DNA of 64,000 nucleotides from Acanthornis magna (Eukaryota > Chordata > Aves > Passeriformes > Acanthizidae). The notes under the pieces were generated by a model. That model saw only the letters and a list, made by a program, of their open reading frames with translations. It searched no databases and was not told where the DNA came from. The first letter of the stretch is position 1. Every line of letters begins with the position of its first letter. The stretch lies in assembly GCA_036785705.1 (NCBI GenBank), contig JAWUZG010000970.1, positions 1,035,001 through 1,099,000 of the forward strand, given 5' to 3'. This document shows, piece after piece, positions 13,301-25,608 of this stretch. The position numbers were made by a program, and so were the translations under genes.

Positions 13301-15184
13301 CTCCCTCAGAAAACCTGACAATATTGGATTATATTAATGTTTAATTATTCATCTCAAATTTTAAAATGTTTTAAAAGCTGTTGGATGGATCCTGATATTG
13401 TAAGTAGTTTTGAGTAATGGGTTTTTTGTATTTTATTTGTATATTTATAAAATAAATGCTTACTTATTTTTCATCCAGGGAATTAATGAATGCATTGGAT
13501 TAATAAAATCAGTCTGAAAAATGTAACTTACTCTTGAATCAGTTGGCCCATATTGTATTTCAAATTACTATGACAATAAATTTGATTACTTTTACCACAA
13601 TGAGACATGAAAAAATTGAAAGAGTAAGAATTAAATACTTAAAGTGACAGTTTATTACAGTATCTATACATTTGCAGCAGAATCTGAGGAGAACAGGACA
13701 AGAGTTTACAGCAACTACCACACTAGTAATCGAAAGGGAAATTTAATCTCAGATCCTATATCTGCATGAACGTATAATAAAGCACAGTAGCAGAAGTTGA
13801 TTCTAAGATTTTTACACCCACACAATAAGCATTTTAGGTGCTTTGGTCATTTTGTTCCTTTTTCTTTGATCTTCCCTTGTTTTTGCAGCATTTTGGGGAA
13901 CCTAGACATTGACAAGACAGAAGTCCAAAATTGGATGTGAGAAAGATTAATGGAAAATCAAAGTTAATAAATTTAAAAACATTATTCAAAGTTCTTATTG
14001 TATCAGCAAGTCTTGACCAAGAATATGGTGTTCAGTTGTTAACACCCCTGTCTGAAACAAAAGAGCTCAGACTAGAAGATGTTCAGGGAAGGATCATTAT
14101 GTCAGTGGGAGAATGGAGATTCCCGCCTACGGAAAAAAGATAGAAGAGGCAACTATGTTTAGCCAGGCAAAACAAAGCTGAGCAAGGAAATTATTGTCTC
14201 TGTGAATGGATCAGAAAGGTAAACGCTAGCAGGAGAACCGTTCTTGAAGCTTAGGGACAATGTTGACACAGAACCAGTGGGCATATCCCACCTACAAATG
14301 CATTTACAACAGAAACTAGCAGATGCCATAGGCACCAGAGGAGTGAGCCTGTGGTGGAACAGATTTCTGTTGGTGTAATGGGTGCAAAGGGTCAAACATT
14401 TTTTTGGTATCTGCCTTTGTGGTTGTGTGATGATATCTAAGACTGGATGATGTCATTGCCTGAAAGGCAGGTGCTGCAGGAAGTCAACTCCAGTCCCACA
14501 GAATTCAGGTACAAAGGAGCCTCCTCAGCTCTGTGTGGTCCAGAAGGACAGCTTGTAAAAACACCAGATTAAATCCATGTGCCTCCTAACACTGGGCATA
14601 GTGCTGCAGCCCTTCTGTTGTCTCTGACCTAGTGTGCAAAGGCTGATTTCCCCCATGCTTATACTGAACCCAGGATCTGACGCTTGTTTTGTGGCTTTTC
14701 CCACCAATTGCACTGATGTTGTTAGTCCTTCCTGAAGTATTGCACTTTGGAAGTGATCCCCTGATCTGCCCAGGCAGGGCTCTGTTAATAAAAGGACGTA
14801 ATTTGTCATTTGGGTGGACTCGATAGGAGTTGTGAGAAAAATATTGTGGCTAACTATTACATACCAAATGTTATGATGTGAATAGCTTTCTGTTGTGCTA
14901 TACACAATAGAAAGAAGAAATAATTATTGGAAAAAGTAACTTCAAAAAGCTGAAATGTGACTATATAGTACACAAGATTAACAAATATTACCTGAAATTG
15001 GTTATCTTCTTAATCTACTTGGAGTAACAAGAGAATAATCATCAATATCCTTATAAGTTCCTGGTAAAATACCATATTTAATTTTTATGGCACTGATTAT
15101 ATACATATATATTAGTTATGAGGGTTCCAACAAAGACCTCTGCTACCCAGCCCGTAAGTTTTTATCCATGATTATACTTTCAGG
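10351..15184. other. Non-coding unique sequence
   Basis: There is no gene, RNA gene or repeat family I can support. The stretch 10430-10620 is somewhat richer in GC, and 12560-13500 is very AT-rich. The longest open frame (14525-14905, - strand, 126 codons) has no recognisable domain. Confidence 0.6.
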
Positions 15185-15230
15185 TGCTTTTTATTTTATG
15201 GAATTTATTATGCTTTTTATTTTATGGAAT
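15185..15230. repeat. Exact 20-bp direct duplication, 6-bp spacer
   Basis: The 20-base unit at 15185-15204 is repeated exactly at 15211-15230, giving a 26-bp period. Two perfect copies imply a recent local duplication. Confidence 0.95.
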
Positions 15231-15787
15231 AACTGAAACCAGATGGAAACAGTCATTAACACTGCGGTATTTTAACTGCAGAAAGTTTGGTCCTGCCTCT
15301 ATTTATGTAGTCAGGTTGAGGAGATTAGGCTTGACATAGCAAGCAGAGCCCAGAGCTACAAGATGTATCTGAGCTGCTCAGAATGATGTCTCAGCACACC
15401 AATGTGCTTTTCCAGTCATCCACACAACTGCCAAGGGCTGGTCCATCTGGGTCTGCATGGTGCTCTCCTTCCATAAAACATGGATCCTTGGATATTACAA
15501 AATAAGTGGATGTGCTACAGCTAGTCAGCAGCTGTCCAGTACTCTCCTGGTAACATGGCCAAAAAGAAGGACCTCATACTTTCTCAGCTGTGACATCCAG
15601 CTGAAAAATCAGGAACAAGTATAATTACTCATTTTCCATTTTAATAGGGTGTTTTATACCGAGGTAAAATTCCTGAATAATTGTGTATTCAATCATGTCA
15701 TCTCATTTGTGTTATATGAATTTTAGGAGTAAAGTTATTTTGAATATCCTTTGAATAACAAAGGAAGTCCTAGTGTATGTCACATGG

Positions 15788-15815
15788 GTGTGTGCATGCA
15801 AGTGTGTGCATGCAA
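15788..15815. repeat. Tandem duplication of a 14-mer
   Basis: GTGTGTGCATGCAA occurs twice back to back (15788-15801 and 15802-15815). It mixes GT repeats with a GCATGC palindrome, both alternating purine-pyrimidine, which is typical of slippage-prone sequence. Confidence 0.95.
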
Positions 15816-16869
15816 GTGACAATATTAAAAATGTAGTTTGTGGAGCTGTGGAATTCCTTGTCGCAAGATGCTTTGTAAACTGCGTGAATTATGGATGCTG
15901 CTTTGTGTGTAAGCACTGACAAAGGAGGTTCATTTTAAAAAAGAGTGAGGGAAGGAGAGGGAGTGTGTGGGGATAAGGATGGGTAGGCTTATGATTTCTT
16001 TTCTGCACACTGAGGAAGTCTCAGTCACTAAGCTACAACTCCCCTACAAACAAGTTGTACTGGTAACGATACATAGAGCAACATCAGTTTGTGTGCACAA
16101 ACAACTTGTTCAGCTCTGCTTCATGCACTTGGGCTTTATGGGAGTCAGCCAAATTTTGGGGATAGCTGACTAACAACAGCATCAACAGGTTTATTTTTTT
16201 TTTTTTTCAGTTCTTCTTTAACTAGATGAAGAGTCAGTAGGTTGGTGTGCTTCCACTTCTTCAATACGCAAAGCTGGAAAACCTCGAAGTTCCATGTCAT
16301 TGGAAAGAAACACACAGATATACAAGGACCATACTGATATATCCAGATTCTCCAGGACTTTTGAATCAACTTGAACTAATCAAGTCGATTTTTTTTCCTC
16401 AGAGCATTTTAATGCCATGCTTCCAGTGGCATTGGGGTGTTCAGAGACCTCTCAAAGCAGGAAGAAAATGACAAGTAGCATAAAGAAACTAAAATTAGGT
16501 TTGATTTAGGCTAAATTTCGCATGATAATTATGTGTCCCTTAGGAATATCCAGGTGAAGTCAAACAGTGGTTGAGTAATATCTTCTTCCTCACCTACAAG
16601 GCCTACTAGTTTCATTTTATTCTTATTTTACCTTAGGTCAGAGCAGAGAGCAGAGCCCAAGGAGAAAGAATTCCATCCAAAATCCATGCTGCCTCTAGAA
16701 AGTCATTTGTGGAAAGTAGATGGCAAACCAATCAAAATGTCTCATCAGCAAAATTAGTATTTATGAAATTAGTGATGGAGCAGAACACGCAGAGTGATTG
16801 CATTATAAACACTCAAAATGTAGGGGGAGGGAACAGAGATTTTGCTCATTTTCCCTCCCACTGCTAAAG
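15816..16869. other. Non-coding unique sequence with a T run
   Basis: A 17-base T run lies at 16192-16208 and is followed by CAG. It looks like a splice acceptor, but the downstream sequence has no coding character. Nothing else was recognised. Confidence 0.6.
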
Positions 16870-17330
16870 CACTGTATTTAATTGACTTACAATTTTTTCC
16901 CTAATATATTTCTTTATGAAACCTGCCTTGAGCAACGGATACATGATTGTTCACCGAGGGTTGTGCCTCATTTGTTCCTGTAGATTGTGCCTAATTAACG
17001 CTAACTTGTCTGTACATAAAAAGTACAATAGGCTGTCCTTTCCAATTTAATTCCGACAGTTTAATCGAATCTGTATTCTTTCAAAAATAATTAGATCATT
17101 TACACTTCATTAACATGTAATGTAATGTTGAGGCATTCATCATAATGATTTCTTATTTTTCTTGTGCAATATTATCTCCTCTAATGAAACTGTTAACACC
17201 ATGCATGTCTTAATTAGCTTTATCATATCACTGACAATTTCAGAGAGCTACATTTTTTCAAATGAAATTAAATTAGCTAAATAGGTATATTTGAAGAAGA
17301 ATATGCTCTATTAATGCAAAAATATTAGAA
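16870..17330. promoter_or_regulatory. Candidate enhancer or conserved element rich in homeodomain cores
   Basis: Three TAATTA cores (16992-16997, 17088-17093 and 17211-17216) lie within 225 bases, alongside further TTAAT and AATTAG sites and TGTTCACC and TGTTAAC sequences that resemble forkhead and HNF1-type sites. Such clustering without simple repeats is typical of developmental enhancers. In AT-rich DNA the same cores also arise by chance, so this stays a candidate until conservation is tested. Confidence 0.35.
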
Positions 17331-20300
17331 ACAGACTTACCTTTATATACCATCTAGCAGTTTCTATAATAATTTTTTTCCATCTATGTCTCTCAGCAAT
17401 AAGAGGTCTCATGTGCATAGATCATCTTTTTCTTATCCTAAACAGAGTGGTGATAGGCTTCTCTCAAATATATTAAGCCATCACAGGAAACACTGATACT
17501 AAGAAAACAGAGACTGGAGCCCAGCTTCCCACCTCATAATCAACCCCCTTTAATTTTGGGAGGAGTTCTTGGGCAGATCTTTGCCTCCCACATCCAAAAA
17601 TGTTGTTTGTGTAAAAAAGTTTGAAAGGATTTTCTCATCCACTTTGTGAAGGATGTATTCTCTGTATCCATGTTTGTAAACCTTGGCTGAAAATAAGTGG
17701 TGCCAGGGAATAACCCTGCATTTTGCTAAGCCACTGTTTCCATGGGCCTGGAAACCTCCATGTTAGCATATATCTTTCAACAAGTATTTACAAGCCATTC
17801 ACATTCCGACAACATTGCAATCTCAGATGTGTTTGTAAATGCTAATAGAAAACAAATTGCCATGAAGCATCTTCTGGAAGGTACTGAGTACTCATAGACC
17901 CAAATAAAAGCCAATGACAGTGTTATGCTCAGCATTTCACAGGAAGAATTCTGCACCTCCTGGATTGAGCTTTAAACTAGCTGACGGTCCTAAAATGTTT
18001 TAGAGACAGATAAGCTTCTTTCACTCAATTCTCGCAGTCTTGCCAACAAAAAGAATGTGCCATATTCCTATCTACTGCAGCTGAATGCATATTGTGAAGC
18101 AAAACAAAATTTGCAGGCAATTGTTGGAATAAAATAAACAGATTTGTTGCTATCAATATTCATGATCTCTTTAATTTTGTTCTGCATGAACAGTTGTACA
18201 AACTATTATTTATTCAAAGAACTTCTCCTGAGCATGAAAAATCTGAGGCATACATGAGTAAAGACTGCAAACTTGGGAGGAAATCCATGTGAATAATCCA
18301 TATTACATCCAAAAGCAGCCAGTGGCAAGCAGTATCCAAGACAGACAGATACATACGGTTCGCAAACAAACCATAGGTGGGACCATCAGATAACATTTTT
18401 TGTTAAACAATTTTGAATAAGAAACAATTATATATATGTATATGTGAACCCATCTGAGAGCAATCTATCAGCAAGCTAGAAGGCTAAATTAATCAAACTA
18501 TTTGCTATAAATAGATTCACTAGCACTAACTACTCCTACTCGCTTGGCAAATCTGAAGCAGAGATAATTGTATTCATTTCTCTTTATTTATGTACTGTCA
18601 AGGTTTGTTGTAAAAAGTCAGTTGGACCATTGATAATGATAGTCTCTTTGAATCCCAGAGGTCTCATCAGCCTTTTAAAAGAAAATGCTACAGGTCACTT
18701 TTAATAAATTTTAATGCACCTTACTAAAATCCATACAGATCAAAAATCACATTCTGACCCTTTCATGCTAACCTGCAATAACTTTTAATTTCCCTAATTT
18801 TATTTTACTTTTTAAGCAATTATAGTACCTACTGAACCTTTATATTGCACATTGATTTTTTTGATCCTCTCTTACTAACATTTTGACTGTTGATTTTCAG
18901 TTTTCTTGATGCTTATTTTTTTAAATAGTAGTGTAACTTAACCAAGGCCTATTATGCAGCAGCAGAATGCCATGAAATCAGTTTTTAGACTACTTTTTCA
19001 ACTTTAAGCATGCAAATTATTTTTTTTAAACCCTAGCCTTTACAAAATGGCAAATACTAGGTTTAGGGGTTTGTTTATGAGTTAGATTCTTTTTTTCCCT
19101 TCCCTAAGAAGTTTGAAAATGTGGAATTTTAAGAGGATTGGGGAAAACACTACGTAAAGTGGGATATTTGCTGGGATCTTAAAATAGAACCATGTTACCA
19201 GAAGTGCTCCAATGTTTCCTGATTATTTTGAAAAAAGTGCTTGCCACATTCTCTGAATTATCACTTAAAAGCAGCTGGAATTTTTGACACCAAATATTAT
19301 TTCTTATGACAGTTTTGTGTGTTCTTTGTAACATTTGGCATCATTGGATTAATTTTAGTATATTGTTAGGAAAGGATGGATCAAAATCAGCAATCTACAG
19401 CGAACTAAGCATGCACCATGGGAGGTAGAAAAAGGATAATAATTTTGCAGTTGACAAAAATTCCCGCTTGTCCCAGTTTATCACAGACAGGAAACTTAAA
19501 ATGTCCTGGTGATGGTGGACCATCACCAACTACCTTTTTCAGTACTGTGGGATCACCTTCTTTACATCTTTCTACATTCCCCATACTTGTCATATTTTGA
19601 GTCAGAAAACAACCAAATCCAAACCTTTTTGGAGGCCCTTTTTGAAAAATGTTGTTGTGTAAGACAAAAGAATTCCTTCTCTAACCCATTCCTAGGCATG
19701 AATTGATTTGCAGACAAATCTATTTAAATTAAAATCTCGTCCATTTGCTATTGCATTAGGGAGCAAAACATATATATTTGTACAATGGTTTTATGTTGGT
19801 TAATCACAGGGAGTGTGTGTAGACAAGCAAAAACTGAGTCAGGCAGATAAGAGATACATATGGCTCTTGTAGCACTTTTAAGGTACTGAGCAAAACCTTT
19901 GGTTCTTTGTTGTTTATTTCCTTGTAGATCTCTATTTATACATTAGTATATGAGTATTTGCTAACTTATAATGGCTTTGATTTCATACATTTGTTTGCAT
20001 GTGTATTGCTGGCGTATCTGCATTGAAATAGTGCGTGCATGACAGGGAATAGGTTTACACCTGTAGTTATGTGCTGGCAGATTTACAGAGGCAGCATTAA
20101 TATAGCTGATCACAAATTTTACCAGCCTTTCTGCTTGCTGTTATGCTGCTTGGTAGGCAGACCTTAGGAAACTCCCATTCTCCCAAAACACCCTGGACTG
20201 CTGACCACGATGAAGGAATTTCTAATATTTATTTTGTATTGTATTCTAATAACACCCACTAGAGCCATTGTTCACTACTCACAATTCCCATTTCAAAACA

Positions 20301-21763
20301 CTTCACATTTTAACAAATCATCCAATTCAAAGTGCATTAATTTGCAGAAGTACATCGCGCATGCATGGTACTTTTTTCTATTTCAAGTTCTTCCACTATC
20401 CCTTCAAAAATAAGTATTATAAACCCCTCAACTTACAGCAGTGAAAACTGAAACAGATATTAAAAGCCATTTTCAGAAAGAAGTTGGGCAGACTGTAAAA
20501 AAATGTTCCCTGAACAGGCTCAGTCCAGACTGCCATTTTTTCAGTAGAAAATGGTAAAGTTGTGGAAAATCAGGAAGTTTAGGTCAACATTATGAATATA
20601 CTCTCAGACATGCAAAATATGGAACATTGACAATTGAACCAATCTCAAAAAGAATTATAATTTTTCCTGATGTTTTATAAGCTTTACCCTCATAACTGAC
20701 TTGACATTAGAACTTGCCATTTGGTGTTCTTGGGTTTTTACCAATGTTTATTCTTTCTCTGCATAAATAATACAATGTTTAAGAAAGCTAGAATAATAGC
20801 AAAAAAAATTGCTGAACAAAAATTAAACATACAATTTAATGATATATTATATTAATATAGCCGCAATGCTAAGATGCCCAAATGAAATGCACTTCCAAAT
20901 TATTCTATGAATAAATGGATGCTGATTTTTACCAATAATGTAAGAGTAAATTTCTTCAAAGAAATAAGTCTAAATTATTATTCTATTTACAACTATTTTC
21001 ATCCATCTGCTTCAGCTGAGGGAAAACAGAGCCTAGACCTCCTCACTCTGAGAGGAAATCTTAATGCTGATTTCTTCAGAGGCATTTGTCACATAACAGG
21101 TCCAAACACTGGAAATCAGATACAGATTTTTTTTAAAAAACCATAGCAAGAATCACCAGTGGAAGACAAATAGCTGATATCATTCTATGTACACTTTTCA
21201 ATAAATATATTAATTTATCCCATGAACAGATTTATATGAGTATGTAGTGGTTTTTTAGTGCTGTATTTGTGTAGTTAAAGCTTCATCCTCCCTTATCAAG
21301 GGGGTTATAAATGATTAACACATCTGTAAAATACAAATGTTATTAATACATCTAAGTATGGATTTAGAGCTCTATATTAAATAATCAAGCTTGGCCTTCA
21401 TCATATTATGTCAGTTTACAGGTATTTGACATATTTGTGTTTGGATTAAAATTTCTTTTTTAGATTCATTATTCTCTTCCAATAGTTATCTTTCAGATTC
21501 CCCATTACTTGGGCACGTGCCATGTCAGGTATTCTTGCATGATGATTTTTATGGGCCAGCTAAATTAAGTTCAGTTGTTTATACAGTATCTATTTGATTT
21601 ATGTCTATATTTGTTTGTAATTGTCTTTATGGTTGTTAGTGTTAATTAGAGAATCAATAGAAAAGATTATTTTTTAAATGAAATGAATATATAGAAAAAC
21701 ACTCTGTTATCATATGCAGTGTTATTTCTATAACCTGGTGTCAATATCTTCTATTGCTTCCTC
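17331..21763. other. Non-coding AT-rich sequence
   Basis: About 4.4 kb with no gene, RNA gene or named repeat recognised. Short alternating AT runs occur near 18430 and 20840. All open frames are below 80 codons. Confidence 0.6.
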
Positions 21764-21900
21764 CCCACAGACTTACTGTGAACATCGACTGGAGCATGTG
21801 TCAAAGGTGCACAAAGGAGCCTTTTGCGTCTTTGCTAAAGTGTGCCCTGAAGATGTTTACCTGGACATCTTTAGGTTTTCCAACAGAATTAGTAATTGTT
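21764..21900 (+). other. Exon-like patch after a good splice-acceptor sequence
   Basis: A pyrimidine-rich tract ending CTCCCCACAG (up to 21770) is followed by a balanced-composition stretch that stays open in one frame for over 270 bases (open frame 21714-22043). The translated stretch is cysteine-bearing and not low-complexity at first, but I do not recognise it. No strong donor follows: candidate GT sites near 21806 and 21872 are weak. It could be a lineage-specific RNA exon, a decayed coding exon or chance. Confidence 0.15.
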
Positions 21901-22296
21901 TTGGAACTGCAGGCCCAGAGAAAAGAACCTGTTGTTCTGCTTTTGCATTTTTTCTAGATCTTGATTTTTCTTCTTTCCCCCCCCCTTGCTCATTTCATCT
22001 TTCTTTTTTCTGGCACCATGAAGCTACTCCTAAGGTCACATGATAATAGCAATATCCCTATTCTGCATCTCCTTGATATGTATGCATTTGGGCACAGATT
22101 TGCCAAAGCACTGTGAGACCTTCTGAGTTACATGGTCCATGTTATTCCTTCATCGATACACTCAGAGCTCAGCACATTTGTAAACATTTTTCTGAGTGAT
22201 GCCCTTAAAGCTCTGCATCTCTGTTTCCCTATACCTGACACTACATCATCCTTCCAGAAGACAGAGTTCTCCTTTTTGAGTCAACATTTTGCTGGG

Positions 22297-22448
22297 AAAA
22301 ATCATAAAATCATAAAAAAACTGGAACTAAGAGGGAACTGTAGAATATCTCTAGTCCAATATCCTGCCCAAAACAGATGTAAATTCAAAGATCATGTTGC
22401 TTAGAGTCTTGTCCAGCCAAATTTTGAAAAAAATTCAGTGCAGGGAGG
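22297..22448 (-). mobile_element. Old CR1 LINE 3'-end fragment
   Basis: On the + strand this starts with two copies of a decayed octamer (ATCATAAA), the complement of the CR1 3' tail octamer. It then runs through the characteristic CR1 3' region (AGTCCAA...CCTGC...AGATCA.GTTGCT...TTGTCCAG..AAATTTTGAA). The element is therefore on the - strand and 5'-truncated to about 150 bases. It is clearly diverged and lacks the usual hairpin quality, so it is an old insertion. Confidence 0.75.
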
Positions 22449-23499
22449 AATCTGAAATTTATTTGTGACTAGCTTGATAAAAATATAGTAGAGCATCATT
22501 TTAGAAATCTGTCTTCCCTTGCCCTCCCAGCCCCACCTCCCCCAAAAAAGAGATCTTAAGATAAAAACTATTTGTTTTCAGGTGTTCTTGGTTTTGTTGT
22601 GGGTTTTTTGGGGGGAGTGGTGTTGTTTAGTATGTGTTGGGCTTTTTTTGGTACAAGCTATCTAAAATTACTCCTGCTTTTCACTTGGTGTGTCACCACA
22701 GCCATTCGTAGACATTTGTTAAGTGCAGAGAGGTGTGGATATTTTTGTCTTTCATGTCTTTTTTAGTGGTCTGTTCAGATTTCTCCACCACATTGTTTAA
22801 ACTGATGTTGATCTATTTATACAATCATCCTGTGAAAGAGCCTGCTCACCATGGTGGTGGCAGGAGCTGAACTAACAAAAGGGGCAAGGATCTGAATTGC
22901 TTCTGAGCTTAGACTTTTGGGCCAATTTCAATCACACAGACTCCTCCCACCCTGGTAAATCCTCCACTTGACTCTCTCTTTTACCTCACTGCCTCTCCTT
23001 ATCCCACTGGGATCCAGGTCTAGCAGCAACAACCTCCCAGTTCATGCCATCATTCACAACAAAGGAGGACAACATTGCTTTTGCAGCTTCCCAACTCCTC
23101 TTTGGTTAAAACAGTTCCGTATTGAACAGCTGGGCTCCCTCCCCTTCCCTGTTCTGGAGCATTGGTGTAGTCAAAGCAGCTTTGGGGAGTAAAGCCATGG
23201 GCCTTGAGGGAAAATGCAGGGAGAAGAAACTCTGATTTTACCCACCCTTAATGTCTGTCCACTGACTGGTGCTTTCCAACTAAAAAAATCTGAACCCTCA
23301 AAGCAGTTTCAGCAATCAAAGCCCAGAGAGGTTCAAAGGAGCTTGATACAGCAGCAGTCTGTATGATTCATTCAAATATATTTTTGCTATGTATAGATAC
23401 TTCCAGTTTCTGCCTTCCCAGGCACACTCGAAGGTATTCAATCAAATGTTTTGCTACTCTATTTTTTTTTCTTTTATGAGTGATTATCATGTTTTACTG
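22449..23499. other. Non-coding sequence with a T/G-rich tract
   Basis: A strongly T/G-rich stretch lies at about 22580-22660, with a G6 run near 22610. The rest is unique sequence with no gene recognised. Confidence 0.6.
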
Positions 23500-23860
23500 G
23501 AAATTTATTACATGAAAATACAAGGGCAGGTAAACTTTTATGTGGTCCTAAGTGGTGGCCGCAGATCCCTGAGTTACAGGTGAACCAGTTTGAATCCGGA
23601 CAGATCACTGATGACTGAAGCTTGTGCTCTCTTAGTTTCTGTGGTAGGAGTGCTTTAAGCCAGCAACAATACAGCACAGAATTGTCAACATCTCCTGCAG
23701 CAGCAGGCCTGGGTAAGAGGGCAGGCACAGCCTATGGGCAGCAAGAGGGCCCAGTCTAACACGGTAGAGAGGCTGCTGTGGTGGAGCTCTGCTCACCAGA
23801 GCCACACAGCCGGGCCATCCGCTTTTCTCAGTAAAGACAAAGACTAACAGCACCATAAAA
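23500..23860. other. GC-richer patch of unknown nature
   Basis: This segment contains at least five CpGs and is visibly richer in GC than the AT-rich flanks. Short antisense frames (23474-23728 and 23632-23856) cross it with no recognisable domain. It might be a decayed repeat, an RNA exon or a regulatory element; I cannot tell which. Confidence 0.3.
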
Positions 23861-24529
23861 ATTAGGAAAATCCTTTTCTTTATTTAGATCAGGCTGCCAG
23901 AGATGTTGTCTTCATACTGTATGTCCTGCTATGCGTAGAATAAAATTTCAAAATCTTTAAGAATAGACACTGATGCTTTAAAATGCCCTCTTTTCAAACA
24001 AAAAGCCCATTTTGTAAATATCCCAGAGCAGGACAAGGGCTGAATGAATCAGTTTGCTGAACCACATTTTAATCCTCTCTGGAATGTCACTAGGCTTTCC
24101 CAGCTGATGTTTGCTCTAAACATTTGCACCAGGTTGTCACCTGTTATGCCAGTGTAATTCTAAAGTAAACTACAGTGATGTTTCTACAGTTTTGTATTTG
24201 TCTGAGTGAAAGCAGCATCCTGCCATTTGATGGCAAGATATGAGGGGGACGTGGACTGTAACACACTTTGCCTGTGGTAATTGTTAAAATCAAGACGCGA
24301 TTGCTAAACTGATTAGAGAAGAAGCCTGAAAATGCTTTTTGCAGTGCTCCTACAAGAGTCAGCTGCCCAGGTTTTACACTGCCAATGGAAGGTGTCTGAC
24401 AAGAGGGAGCTCGCCTTGCCATCCGTGCGGAGGGAGCCAGCAGCAACATGATGGAAGCAGCTACCTGGAACTAAAGGGGGATTCACTGAAATAAATATGC
24501 CAGGGGGCTTGGAAGGCTGAATTGGCTGC

Positions 24530-25350
24530 CATCTGAAGAGATGGCTTCACGGCCTGTTTACACACATTGTTGAATCCAGAGCATTGATTCTATGTTTGAT
24601 GTGAAAAGAAATTAAAGCCCTGGTCTCATTAGATAACCGGTTATGGTTAAAGATCACAGGGAGACTCTCTCTTCCTTTGTATGTCACTGAATGGGTCTCA
24701 GCAGGCAGCTCCTTGTGCACAATTGATTTCAAGCAGAGTTTTGTCTGAAAGATGCTTCTAGATTATGGCAAGAAAGCATTCTATAATCCTTCTGCCAATG
24801 TAGTTATGTTTAACAGACATTCAACTCTTATCACTGATTGATAACACTTAACTCAAAACATATTTAAGCTTTAAGAATGTCAATATTTTGCCGCCAAGTG
24901 AAGGTGACCCTTGCTCTTCTTGTTTGCTAAGTGTGCGCAGTGGTTTGCTGGTAAATTTGTAAGGGTGGTTATGTGGGCAGGCTGTTATGGATTTGCTATC
25001 TTAGCCTGAAGTGTTTGCTGCTGATTATGTGATTAAATCAATAATAATTTCTGTTTGGATCCTGCGCTTCTGGATTCATCTTCTTTTCCATGTTGCAGAG
25101 CAGAACAATGGGCTCTTGCACTTGAGCCTGAAGTGCTTTGTTGTTAAAGAAATGCCAAAGGTACGGCAGGTGGCTTCCAAATCTCTTTAGAAAACAAAAT
25201 ATTATAACAGCTCTACAGGTAAATAAACCAGCGAGGCCTTTGTGGCAAAGGAGGTGAACATGACAGGTGCAGAATAGGGGGCTCCTTTTAATCAATGCTA
25301 CTGTTTATTCTGGCTTACCTGAAGTAGCGCATATCCTGCCAAACTGCCTT
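24530..25350. promoter_or_regulatory. Candidate conserved regulatory block
   Basis: A long stretch of complex sequence with dense recognisable binding-site cores. It has a perfect 12-bp palindrome ATAACCGGTTAT (24633-24644) holding the Grainyhead-type site AACCGGTT, inverted paired GATA cores TTATCA and TGATAA (24828-24833 and 24839-24844), GATTAAATCA near 25030, and ACAATGG, a SOX-type core, near 25107. There are almost no simple repeats. The motif names come from known consensus sites; activity and conservation are inferred. Confidence 0.35.
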
Positions 25351-25513
25351 CATTCCATATTAAACAGATATTCTTTTATTCTGATACAGAGTGAATTTAC
25401 ATTTAAACAGGCACAGCACTCACATTCACAGCATATGGTCATTCTAGCCACCCCGGCGGTTTTACATTACAACACAGGAGGTCTGTGTGATGCACTTCAC
25501 AGGACAAAGAGGA

Positions 25514-25578
25514 TTTCCTCTCTCTTTCTTTTTCTCTCTCTCTCTCCTTTTCCTTCCCCCTTGCCCTCCTCCCTTGCC
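25514..25578. repeat. Polypyrimidine (CT)n-rich tract
   Basis: Bases 25514-25562 are uninterrupted pyrimidines with several CT repeats, and the tract continues to about 25578 with two interruptions. A short ACACACACAGACACAG stretch follows at 25585-25600. Such mirror-like tracts can form triplex DNA. The 160-codon frame 25267-25749, the longest in the window, runs across this tract and is not evidence of a gene. Confidence 0.9.
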
Positions 25579-25608
25579 CGTTATACACACACAGACACAG
25601 AAACCACC

